DNA of 58,446 nucleotides from a virus. Shown here piece after piece: positions 8,937 through 16,224 of this stretch; within the stretch, counting starts at the first letter, position 1, and each line of letters starts with the position of its first letter. Made by a program: the position numbers and the translations under genes. The stretch covers positions 1 to 58,446 of IMG/VR virus record IMGVR_UViG_3300025012_000101. The stretch is one strand, 5' to 3'. The notes beneath the pieces are model-generated. The model made no database searches and was not told where the DNA came from. It saw nothing but the letters and a program-made list of their open reading frames with translations.

Positions 8937-9985
8937 GCTGCTTCCCCCTTGGTATTTTGGTTAATTGAAATTGATCGTGTTGATCCGGTGTGATTAAGCA
9001 TTGCACGATACGAGCGCAGCGCGTCGGTGCGGTCGCGCCCACCTGATTCGTGCTGACGTAGGCGCTGGTGGTAGCGGCTGCGGATGTAGCGCCCGGCGGA
9101 AATATGTTGCGGCCAGACGACATAACCCAAGAAAGGAATTCCCGCGCTGGCCGGCGCAAGTCGAATCTTGTGTGGATGGATGGTCAGGCCGTCGCTGGCC
9201 AGCTTGGCGGTGATCTGTGCGCATAGGGTTTGTAATTCTTCGTGCGACTCGCCCAGGATCACCATGTCGTCCACATAGCGGATGTAACGCCGGACGCGCA
9301 TGGTTTCTTTGATCCAGTGGTCGAAGTCGTTCAGGAATATGTTGGCGAATAGCTGGCTGGACAGGTTACCGATGGGCATTCCCTTGGCTGCCGTCTGTCG
9401 ATATAGCGTGGATTCATCGAACAGATGGTCGTAGCTGCTATCTGTTTGGAACGAGTCGATTAGGTTGACCAGCAGCACGCGCAGTTCGTGATCTCCGATG
9501 TAGCGCAGCACGCGCTCCTTGAGTAGGGCGTGATTGACCGAGTAGAAATATTTGCTGATGTCGAGCTGCAATACCCAAGTGGCATTATCGCTACGAGCGA
9601 ACTGCGCCAGTCTGCGCACGGCGGCATGGGTGCCTCGGCCTGGCAGGTTTCCGTAGGTATCGTGGATGAACTTCGGCTGCCAGATCGGCAGCAGGAAGCG
9701 GTAGAGCATCCAGTGGACGATGCGGTCTTTCATCGGAGCGTCCACCACATCGCGCCATTTTTTCTCGCGCACGGTGAATGTCTTGTATGGGCCGAAGGTG
9801 TAGCCCCGCTCGCGCAGTCTTTTCTGGATGGCGATCAGATGACGCAGCGGATCAGCAGAGAATCGCTGGATGCGCAGATTGTGAGATTTGTTCTTGCGGG
9901 TATTGAGCCAGCACGCGAACAGATTCGGCAGGCCGGTTAGGTGATGAAAGTCACTACCGCATTCCACTGCGCCACCCGTAGGCAT
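8933..9985 (-). CDS. DGR1 reverse transcriptase
   Basis: A diversity-generating-retroelement RT that would copy the template repeat at 10105-10219 into mutagenised cDNA. From the ATG at 9985 it is 350 aa. Motif A LQLDISKYFYSV has D142, motif B GMPIGNLSSQL is at 202-212, the catalytic YVDD is at 237-240, and GIPFLGYV is the primer-grip region. The N-terminus (NLFACWLNTRKNKS) aligns with the usual DGR RT start. The frame is open back to an ATG at 10246 that overlaps the stop of the accessory gene (ATGA). That would add 87 low-complexity residues read out of frame through the template repeat, so the start is uncertain. Its stop is coupled to the pyrophosphohydrolase gene. Confidence 0.93.
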   Translation of the reverse strand: MPTGGAVECGSDFHHLTGLPNLFACWLNTRKNKSHNLRIQRFSADPLRHLIAIQKRLRERGYTFGPYKTFTVREKKWRDVVDAPMKDRIVHWMLYRFLLPIWQPKFIHDTYGNLPGRGTHAAVRRLAQFARSDNATWVLQLDISKYFYSVNHALLKERVLRYIGDHELRVLLVNLIDSFQTDSSYDHLFDESTLYRQTAAKGMPIGNLSSQLFANIFLNDFDHWIKETMRVRRYIRYVDDMVILGESHEELQTLCAQITAKLASDGLTIHPHKIRLAPASAGIPFLGYVVWPQHISAGRYIRSRYHQRLRQHESGGRDRTDALRSYRAMLNHTGSTRSISINQNTKGEAA

Positions 9986-10104
9986 CGCAGCGGTTTCCGG
10001 TTGGGCGTGTTGCCGTGCTTTTGGAACTTGCGCTCCGGGAGATTTTCGACCAAGAGTTGACCTTCCGTGGGTATCCCCAGCGTCTAGGCCGTTTTTTCTT
10101 GGGT

Positions 10105-10219
10105 CAGCGGAAGCCGATGTTGTCGTTGCGATTGCTGGGCTCGTAGTTGTTGAGATTGAAGACGCCCGCATTCGAGTCGGAACCCCAGCAGCCGCCCCGG
10201 ACGAGCGCATTACCAGACC
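10105..10219 (-). repeat. DGR1 template repeat (TR)
   Basis: This 115-bp segment matches the variable repeats at 11163-11277 (15 mismatches) and 16241-16355 (16 mismatches). Every mismatch falls on a T of the plus strand, that is an A of the template transcript, the signature of adenine-specific DGR mutagenesis. It lies between the accessory gene (stop at 10243) and the probable RT start (9985), leaving a 119-nt spacer before RT as in the Bordetella phage BPP-1 element. Many of its codons in the target frame are AAC/AAT. Confidence 0.95.
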
Positions 10220-10242
10220 TTTCAGAAAATCCCCCTCGTTGT

Positions 10243-11091
10243 TCATGGCTGTGCCTGTGTTGAACGGATAAGTCCGCCGACCAAGCGGCCAAGTTCAACG
10301 GCTAGACCCGCTCTGTGCTCAAAGTTGAGCGCAAGTATGCCTAGCCTTTGAGCCTGTGCGAGATAGTGCTTGATCAGGTCAATATCGGCGGAGAGAGACT
10401 TGAGTAGCTTCTGTTTGTTGTCCTCAAGGCCGTATGCCATAACACCGCGCATGATTCGACCGATGCAGATGCGTAGATTTTCGCCATAGGTGGTGCGCAA
10501 GTCGCGCGGCATCTTGATAATGTCTTGCAGGAGCTGCGTGTCCAGGTCTTGCGCCTTGGCCTTGAGCTGGAAACATGCGGCATCTGGGCTGGATAACAGT
10601 TGGGTGGCAGCAGCCTTGTTCACCTCGCCGCGTTGCTTGAGGTCATCGATCACATCTTGGATGACTTTCGTCGAAACGGATTCCAGTACCGAATTGTTAC
10701 CTGTCGGCTGGCTGGATACATAAACTGTGTGTCCGGTTGCCTGGTTTCCCAGCGCAACGACGTATGGAATGCCGAACTCTTCGACTACCGTCCACAACCT
10801 GCGCTTGAAATTTCCGACTGGAAATCCGATGCGAATATGCGGCTCGGTTGCAGCCCCGACGAGCTTGAGCTTGTACTTTTTCAGCGTAGCCAGCGCGTAT
10901 GCCGTGCGGTCATAGCCATGGAGGAAATTACCGGATTGCACCAATATCAAGTGGCCGGCGTGTTTCTCTTCCAGCTTCTGCGCGATGGTAGCTACCGGAT
11001 CAGCCTGCCCGAGTCCAGCCTCAATGCCCTTAAAGGCGCTGATGCTGAACCTGGTCAGTTCGTCGTTTGTTGGTGTCGGTATTTCTTGCAT
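10243..11091 (-). CDS. avd: DGR1 accessory protein: MutS-like N-terminus joined to an Avd-like four-helix bundle
   Basis: A 282-aa protein; AGGAAC lies 6 nt before its ATG. The N-terminal half (about 40-125: HLILVQSGNFLHGYDRTA, then a conserved IGFP region and IPYVVALG) resembles the mismatch-binding domain I of MutS, a type reported beside some DGRs. The C-terminal half (about 160-282) has the pattern of Avd, the pentameric helical partner that binds DGR RT: PRDLRTTYGENL, a long Lys-rich helix and ELGRLVGGLI at the end. It sits between the VR1 target and the template, where avd lies in BPP-1. The fusion reading is mine and needs structural comparison. Confidence 0.75.
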   Translation of the reverse strand: MQEIPTPTNDELTRFSISAFKGIEAGLGQADPVATIAQKLEEKHAGHLILVQSGNFLHGYDRTAYALATLKKYKLKLVGAATEPHIRIGFPVGNFKRRLWTVVEEFGIPYVVALGNQATGHTVYVSSQPTGNNSVLESVSTKVIQDVIDDLKQRGEVNKAAATQLLSSPDAACFQLKAKAQDLDTQLLQDIIKMPRDLRTTYGENLRICIGRIMRGVMAYGLEDNKQKLLKSLSADIDLIKHYLAQAQRLGILALNFEHRAGLAVELGRLVGGLIRSTQAQP

Positions 11092-11113
11092 GATGTTCCT
11101 AGTTAATTTTCTA

Positions 11114-11141
11114 GGTCACGGCTACGCCGCGACCCGTGACC
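11114..11141 (-). other. DGR1 target hairpin downstream of VR1
   Basis: GGTCACGG (11114-11121) pairs perfectly with CCGTGACC (11134-11141) around a 12-nt loop. It lies 21 nt beyond the 3' end of VR1 in the coding direction. A near copy with the same loop (one base different) lies at the same distance from VR2. Hairpin/cruciform elements just 3' of the VR are known to promote retrohoming in BPP-1-type DGRs. The TR lacks one. Confidence 0.8.
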
Positions 11142-11146
11142 CGAGA

Positions 11147-11833
11147 TCAGAGACTCTTGGTGCAGCGGAAGCCGATGCGGTCGTGGCGATAGCCGGGCCC
11201 GAAGTAGACGAGATAGAAGACGCCCGCATCCGAGCCGGAACCCCAGCAGCCGCCCCGGACGAGCGCACGACCAGACCAGTTCCGCTCTCCGTCAGGCCGC
11301 CAGCCCATACCTTTTTCTTGCGATGGGTAGGGGGCAGTGGTCAGGCTTGGCGAATCCGCCTTGATGATGGTGGTCAATCCCAAGTCATTGCCCTGCACGT
11401 CGTCAAAAATCCACGAAAATACGTTGCCGTTTAGGTCGCAAACCTTCTCGCCATTCGATAGCGTCAACCAGCGGCGCTCCTTCGCATCGGGTGATTGGAA
11501 CGTACCAGGCTGTGCGCTCGAAACATTTCCTTTGCGCAGTCCACGGAATAGCTTGCCTTCGCCCACTTTCCCCTTAGTCCAGTTGCAATCCTGCTGGGCG
11601 GCATTAAGCCTGATCGCCAGTTCCTGTCTTTCAGTGACGAGCTGGCCGCCAATGTCTACGCACGCCGCTTTTGCTTCTTCAAAGCTGATGCGCACCCACG
11701 GTGTGCCATCCTCGGTGATAACTGCTTTCCCTCCAGCTCCCTTGCTGCAAGCGAACTGCCCATACTGGAATGCGGGAACGACAAGGCCGCTTGGTAGGGT
11801 AGTTTCTGGTACGGTGATGAATAGGTTTTTCAC
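11147..11833 (-). CDS. DGR1 variable target protein 1 (FGE-sulfatase/C-type-lectin-type fold)
   Basis: A 228-aa protein, starting at GTG 11833 with AAAGGGAT 5 nt upstream; the longer ATG start at 11914 would overlap the previous gene. The body has the formylglycine-generating-enzyme-like layout used by many DGR targets: LSNGEKVCDLNGNVFSW near the middle, GMGWRPDGERNWSG, then the variable C-terminus starting at LVRGGCWGS and ending GFRCTKSL. Residues exposed on the C-type-lectin surface are those changed by the DGR. No signal peptide or tail motif is seen, and its neighbours are recombination genes, so the ligand is unknown. Paralogue of the gene at 16225. Confidence 0.85.
   Translation of the reverse strand: MKNLFITVPETTLPSGLVVPAFQYGQFACSKGAGGKAVITEDGTPWVRISFEEAKAACVDIGGQLVTERQELAIRLNAAQQDCNWTKGKVGEGKLFRGLRKGNVSSAQPGTFQSPDAKERRWLTLSNGEKVCDLNGNVFSWIFDDVQGNDLGLTTIIKADSPSLTTAPYPSQEKGMGWRPDGERNWSGRALVRGGCWGSGSDAGVFYLVYFGPGYRHDRIGFRCTKSL
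11163..11277 (-). repeat. DGR1 variable repeat 1 (VR1)
   Basis: Aligned with the TR at 10105-10219, it shows 15 substitutions in 115 bp, all opposite template adenines (7 A-to-G, 3 A-to-C, 5 A-to-T on the coding strand). Identity ends abruptly at both borders. The invariant 13 bases CAGCGGAAGCCGA at its plus-strand left end are the likely initiation-of-mutagenic-homology segment. Confidence 0.95.
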
Positions 11834-11858
11834 AATATCCCTTTCGTTCTGGATTGAG

Positions 11859-12680
11859 TTATTTAACGGCGTACTTGCCAAGCATCGCAGGGATGTCGTC
11901 ATTTCCAATTGCATTTACGATGCACTCGGCGAACTGTTCTGCCATTTGCTCTTCGTGTTCTTCGATCTTGATAATGCGCAGATTGATGGCTGGCTTATCA
12001 GCGCCGGTCAGAATCCCAAGGCGCATCACAAAGGTGCGCTCGGCTATGTCCTTATACGGCACGCAAGTAAAACAAATCTCGGTAGGAAGCGGCTCCGTGC
12101 TAGATGCAGTGACACTTTCAAACGCGCTCCTGCTGGCGCTAAGTTGCTGCTCGGCGCTTTCCAGCTTACGCAGCGCTTCAATACTGATCTTGCGCACTGC
12201 CGCAATGGCCTTGTTCGCCGGAACATCAGCGCCGTCCTTGTGGCACGCAATCAAGTTTATCCAGTCTTCAAGAAATTCCGCGATGGCGGATTGCGGGTAT
12301 CCCTTTCCGTCAGCAATTTTGCGCAACGACTCATATGCAGCCGTGCGCTTCTGCTCCAGCCTGGCTGTGTTGTCTGCGTGACCTGGCTTTTCTTGCGTAC
12401 CTAGATTAAGCACGGCAGTTGCAATCATGCTTTCCGGCTCGATGAAGATTGCCGCGCCGAGTTCAGCATTTTTTTTCGCATAGCTTGCGAAGTCGCCGAT
12501 TACGCTCGTTACCATTGCTCCACGCAAACGGCGGCGCGTAGGCATGAACTTTTCGAGGTCGTGTATGTTGTGGTCAGAAGGTAGTGCGATAGCGCCGGTG
12601 GATTGACGATCTATTGCCGCGTTTGCAGCCTGAATTGCTTGAGCCTTTGAGAGTTCTTTTATTACGTCTGCGTCAAACAT
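11859..12680 (-). CDS. DUF2303-like phage protein
   Basis: This 273-aa protein has the features of DUF2303 phage proteins: IALPSDHNIHDLEKFMPT around residues 32-48, followed by GAMVTSVIGDFASYAKK and a long helical region. Such proteins are commonly found in early regions beside recombination or exonuclease genes; function unknown. AAGGAT lies 6 nt before the ATG. It lies between the VR1 target gene and small recombination-cluster genes in the leftward operon. Confidence 0.65.
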   Translation of the reverse strand: MFDADVIKELSKAQAIQAANAAIDRQSTGAIALPSDHNIHDLEKFMPTRRRLRGAMVTSVIGDFASYAKKNAELGAAIFIEPESMIATAVLNLGTQEKPGHADNTARLEQKRTAAYESLRKIADGKGYPQSAIAEFLEDWINLIACHKDGADVPANKAIAAVRKISIEALRKLESAEQQLSASRSAFESVTASSTEPLPTEICFTCVPYKDIAERTFVMRLGILTGADKPAINLRIIKIEEHEEQMAEQFAECIVNAIGNDDIPAMLGKYAVK

Positions 12681-12706
12681 GATTTATCCTTATATTTAGT
12701 TGATAC

Positions 12707-13081
12707 TTATTTGTTTTTTACTTCGCCAGTTTGTTTGTCCAGAAAGCTCATCTGATTTTCTGGTGCAAGTGAGAGGCGACCATATTTGCCGACATGCAGA
12801 GGCGTTACGCGCTCCTCTTTCTCGCCTGCTGTTCCGTTCAGAGTAGGGCGCGTGAAGCTGAGTTGATGAGCGCAATGAACTTGCGTGGTTCCGGGGATGC
12901 GCTTGAAACTGAATTTAAGCGTCACATCTCCAACGCGGTCGTTGTCGATTACCGCCGCCGCAACCTGAGAAAGCGCCAGAGATAACTTGCGCTCTAACAC
13001 TCCTCCATCCAGGTCTTGAATGAAACCACCGACATCTGTTCCAGCATCACTTTCTTGTTGTGCTGCGGTTTTCTGATTCAT
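12707..13081 (-). CDS. Hypothetical early protein
   Basis: A 124-aa protein of unknown function. The N-terminal 40 residues are polar and helical, followed by a segment of alternating beta-type residues (DVTLKFSFKRIPGTTQV) and a C-terminal tail ending in QMSFLDKQTGEVKNK. An AAAGGAG sequence precedes its ATG. It lies between DUF2303-like protein and the YqaJ exonuclease and so probably belongs to the recombination cluster, but no activity can be assigned. Confidence 0.65.
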   Translation of the reverse strand: MNQKTAAQQESDAGTDVGGFIQDLDGGVLERKLSLALSQVAAAVIDNDRVGDVTLKFSFKRIPGTTQVHCAHQLSFTRPTLNGTAGEKEERVTPLHVGKYGRLSLAPENQMSFLDKQTGEVKNK

Positions 13082-13111
13082 GCTCTTCGCTCCTTTTGTG
13101 AGTTAAATAAT

Positions 13112-13333
13112 TTACTTGGTAAGGTAGCCTGCAATGCCACGCGCTATTGCTGGCCTGCTCCAGTTCGCCATTGCGCGCAATTTCGTGCGCATCCAGCGTG
13201 GTCGCGCTTTAAGTAGCGCATCATGGATCGGGCGCAGCGATACCGGATTTTCAGGGTGCTTGTCGTTGTAGCTCTTGCTGTTGTTGCCGACTACATTGGC
13301 GTTCCTGATTGCAGTTATAGATTGCTTTTTCAT
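13112..13333 (-). CDS. Small basic hypothetical protein
   Basis: A 73-aa, strongly basic protein (many Arg and Lys; MRTKLRAMANWSRPAIARG near the C-terminus), consistent with nucleic-acid binding. Its ATG overlaps the stop of the exonuclease gene (ATGA at 13330-13333), so it is translationally coupled to it. I do not recognise a family. Confidence 0.6.
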   Translation of the reverse strand: MKKQSITAIRNANVVGNNSKSYNDKHPENPVSLRPIHDALLKARPRWMRTKLRAMANWSRPAIARGIAGYLTK

Positions 13334-15102
13334 GCTACCTTCCTTTCTTCGTGCTGAATGTCGCCACGGAACTCTTGCAGAATCCAGTCCAAAGCGGCTT
13401 CATTGGTTGTGCCAAAAGTGGTTGCAACAGCATCGAGCAGTTCGGCGCGATTGGGGCGGCGCGGCGAAATTGCCTGGGCGACGGATACCGGTGCGACGGC
13501 GTGCATCACGTCGGCAAGCGTAATGGCTCCGGCTTCTTCTCCTTGAGCAGGTAATGTTGCCGGTGACGGGAACGGCCATGTAGCGACCGGGAGGGCGATA
13601 GGTGCAGGCTTTGCGTCCTGCTCATCCTTGAGCTTTGCAGCAGCCTCTATAGCCGCTTTGGCGCGCTCTTCTTCATCCGCCTTTGCTTTGGCTTCTGCTT
13701 CTGACTTTGCGCGAGTGGCGGCTTCGGCCTCAATCTTGGCCTTGGCTTTGGCTTCTTCCTCAATGCGCATTACTTCGCGCTCAGCTTCCAGCTTTTCTGC
13801 TTCGGCGACTTGGTGATCTTTTATGCGGGTTGTGATCACCAGCTTAAAATCATCCATCGGCTTGCTGATAATTTGCGCAAGATCGTTGAACAGGAAACCG
13901 AACCCGGCGGAAGTTTCTTTGCACCACGTCAGTTTGGCGAGAATGTCCTTTGCTGCTGCATCAGCTGCAATCTTTCCGTTGGCCAGTGCAGTATCGACCG
14001 CATCCATCCATGCCGACACCAGACGCTTGCCTTTCATCGCCCCGGCAAAGTCTGGCTGCTGAATATTCAGACGAATTGGTTTGATCCAAGCTTCGAGCGC
14101 GGAGATGTGTTCGGAATAAGCCGTCTTGGCACCATTCAGGATCTCCAGCTTCTTCGCTTCCTTTTCCTTCTCGACATCCTTTTCAAGTTTTAGGGCGGTG
14201 ATGCGTAAATCTTCGTGCCATGCGTCTATCATGCGCGCCGCCGCACCTATGGTCAGAGTCTGCTCAAGCATCGCTTCCTTCGCGAGCATGAGCTTCTTGC
14301 CGGTCTCGCGGTATAACTTGGCGGCAGCCTCAGCATTGGAGAAATCCTGATCAGTTACGAGGCTAGTAGCGCGGACTGTTGCCAGCGAGGCCGCCAGCGC
14401 CTTTCCGAACTCGGCCATATTGTCGTCTGTGATTTCTCCCTTCGCGTGGACGAATAGGGCCGGAAGGGACAGGATCGCTTCGGCAGCAGGCTTCTCGATA
14501 ATCTCGACGTGCTGATAGTTTTCTCGGTCTTTGTTGAATTGCTCCCATCCTGCGCGGATGCGCTCGAACCAAACAGGATCAGGCAATATATCCATGCTGA
14601 CCATGCGCTCTTCGGTGCCGTCTGATACCGTGAATATCCAACTTTCTGCACCGGATACCATCAGGCATTGCTGTGGTTGTGCCATAAATTCATCTGGCAA
14701 TTCTTTCGCTGATACTGCGGCAGCAAGTGTTTCATTCCACTGTTTATGCTCCCATCCTTTGGTGCCCGACATGCGAAGACCATCGCACGAAGCTGAAGTG
14801 CGTCCGCGAGACAGCACGACCGGATATAGCTTGCTGCTTATCTGACGCTCGACGATTGGCCTAGCCAGCGCCTCTACCTCATGCCCGTAGTCAAGGATGT
14901 TTTCCTGCACCCATGAGCTGAACTCCTTTGTGATTCCGGATGACTTCATGCGCAAAAGTTCGGTGCGTGACGTTTTTTTGGATAGGCCAAGCATCGCAGC
15001 TGCTTCGCTTGCTCCATCATGGCTCATGCGGAATTCAATCCATTCAGGAGACCCCTGGATAAGTTCGTGCTCGATCAGCTCTTCTGTCATCATCTCGTCC
15101 AT
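13330..15102 (-). CDS. YqaJ-type (lambda-exonuclease-fold) recombination nuclease
   Basis: A 590-aa protein. The N-terminal about 210 residues match YqaJ exonucleases: QGSPEWIEFRMSHDGASEAA near the start, DYGHEVEALA (acidic catalytic region), an EHKQW motif in the PD-(D/E)xK core and QPQQCLMVSGAESW. It would resect dsDNA ends 5' to 3' for annealing-type recombination. The long C-terminal part is coiled coil with an Ala/Lys/Glu-rich stretch (about residues 430-490). I start it at ATG 15102, one base after the upstream stop, with GGAAGG 8 nt before it; an upstream ATG at 15132 overlaps that gene. Confidence 0.8.
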   Translation of the reverse strand: MDEMMTEELIEHELIQGSPEWIEFRMSHDGASEAAAMLGLSKKTSRTELLRMKSSGITKEFSSWVQENILDYGHEVEALARPIVERQISSKLYPVVLSRGRTSASCDGLRMSGTKGWEHKQWNETLAAAVSAKELPDEFMAQPQQCLMVSGAESWIFTVSDGTEERMVSMDILPDPVWFERIRAGWEQFNKDRENYQHVEIIEKPAAEAILSLPALFVHAKGEITDDNMAEFGKALAASLATVRATSLVTDQDFSNAEAAAKLYRETGKKLMLAKEAMLEQTLTIGAAARMIDAWHEDLRITALKLEKDVEKEKEAKKLEILNGAKTAYSEHISALEAWIKPIRLNIQQPDFAGAMKGKRLVSAWMDAVDTALANGKIAADAAAKDILAKLTWCKETSAGFGFLFNDLAQIISKPMDDFKLVITTRIKDHQVAEAEKLEAEREVMRIEEEAKAKAKIEAEAATRAKSEAEAKAKADEEERAKAAIEAAAKLKDEQDAKPAPIALPVATWPFPSPATLPAQGEEAGAITLADVMHAVAPVSVAQAISPRRPNRAELLDAVATTFGTTNEAALDWILQEFRGDIQHEERKVA

Positions 15103-15103
15103 G

Positions 15104-16159
15104 TTATTGACCTTCCTTTTCCCATGCGTCAATCTGGAATTGCTGTTCGTCGGTCAGGATCATCGAAGTTTTTGCGGTAGCGATGATTGCCTTTGCCTTT
15201 TTCTTTCCGCTACGCACCAGTGGCTCCCATTCTTTGCTCAGTTCAGCGAACTGCTCGGCGGTGCAGGCTTGCAACTCTCCCTTTCCGGCAGGCTTGCCGG
15301 TTTCTCCATTGCCTTGTTCTGCCTTGTTTTGCATCACGCTTTGCCAAGTCGCTTCGCCATCCTTGATCGCGCCGAAGATTCCACGCAGCGTCACGATTTG
15401 CGGCGGTGAGCATTTGGCTAGGTCATGCCCGAGATAGGAGGCCAGATCGGTCGCGGTAACTCCGATGGAAGAGAATGCGTCCACGATGCGCTTACGCTCT
15501 GCGTCAGGGTCTTTTGCCGCATCGTCCAAGCGAATCTTTTTGATGATCTCTTCAGCTTCATCGCATAAATCGCCTGGGATGATGCGCAGTCCGAGTGAAC
15601 GCATGGCCTTTGAGATCAACGCGCCGCGCTTATTGAGCAGGTCATCGTCAGTGCCTAGTACGGTGTAAACGTCCTTGTTGTAGCTGTTCTTGCGCACGCT
15701 GATGTAGGAGCCATCGCTATTCGGCTTGCTGCGTTCAACAGTTTTCGACACGCGCACGTCAAGCGGGTAGGTAATATTCGCTTCCAGATCGGTGACTGAA
15801 ACGCGGTGAACTTCTTTTTGCTCATCCTCGAAGATCATGGTGGTTTCGACCAGCACGTTCTTCATGCAGCGCAAGGCCACCTCAACAAAACGGATGCCCA
15901 AACCTTCAACGCCTTGTCCGATTGGCTTGATGTAGTAGGCGCTCTTGTTGTTGGCGAACGATGGCCGGCGGCATTCTTTGAGCAGTTCTTGCCGCACCGA
16001 ATCCATGTTGCGCGGATTGCGCATCGCCATGATGTAGCGTGACTCGACCATCGCCTTCGACTGTGCCGCGATCGCTGTTGATGCTGTTTCGACAACCGCC
16101 ATAGTCCGGCCTGTGCCGCCGAAATCTTCTTGTGTTGCCAGTGCTGTTCTATTGTTCAT
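15104..16159 (-). CDS. Putative single-strand annealing protein partner of the exonuclease
   Basis: A 351-aa protein with AGGAGC before its ATG. The central region (IKPIGQGVEGLGIRFVEVAL around residues 80-100, then a beta-rich stretch and NKDVYTVLGTDDDLLNKRGA) resembles phage proteins found directly upstream of YqaJ exonucleases, which act as RecT/Erf-like annealing proteins. The pairing with the exonuclease (1-nt gap, same strand) and the SSB in the same operon support that role. The sequence match to a named family is from memory and not proved. Confidence 0.55.
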   Translation of the reverse strand: MNNRTALATQEDFGGTGRTMAVVETASTAIAAQSKAMVESRYIMAMRNPRNMDSVRQELLKECRRPSFANNKSAYYIKPIGQGVEGLGIRFVEVALRCMKNVLVETTMIFEDEQKEVHRVSVTDLEANITYPLDVRVSKTVERSKPNSDGSYISVRKNSYNKDVYTVLGTDDDLLNKRGALISKAMRSLGLRIIPGDLCDEAEEIIKKIRLDDAAKDPDAERKRIVDAFSSIGVTATDLASYLGHDLAKCSPPQIVTLRGIFGAIKDGEATWQSVMQNKAEQGNGETGKPAGKGELQACTAEQFAELSKEWEPLVRSGKKKAKAIIATAKTSMILTDEQQFQIDAWEKEGQ

Positions 16160-16191
16160 GGTGTGCTCCTGATGTAATTTTGTTTAGCGAA

Positions 16192-16219
16192 GGCCACGGC
16201 TGCGCCGCGACCCGTGACC
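16192..16219 (-). other. DGR1 target hairpin downstream of VR2
   Basis: GGCCACGG (16192-16199) pairs with CCGTGACC (16212-16219) with one mismatch, and its 12-nt loop differs from that of the VR1 hairpin at one base. It is again 21 nt past the 3' end of the variable repeat in the coding direction and just after the stop codon at 16225. Confidence 0.75.
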
Positions 16220-16224
16220 AGCGA

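Noticed and set aside
10104-10298. ORF over the DGR1 template repeat
   Set aside because: Same reason: it is the target-frame reading of the template, with no gene context.
11337-12404. 355-codon plus-strand ORF across the VR1 target and DUF2303-like genes
   Set aside because: It runs antisense through two well-supported genes with good ribosome-binding sites; its product is Ser/Leu-rich shadow sequence.
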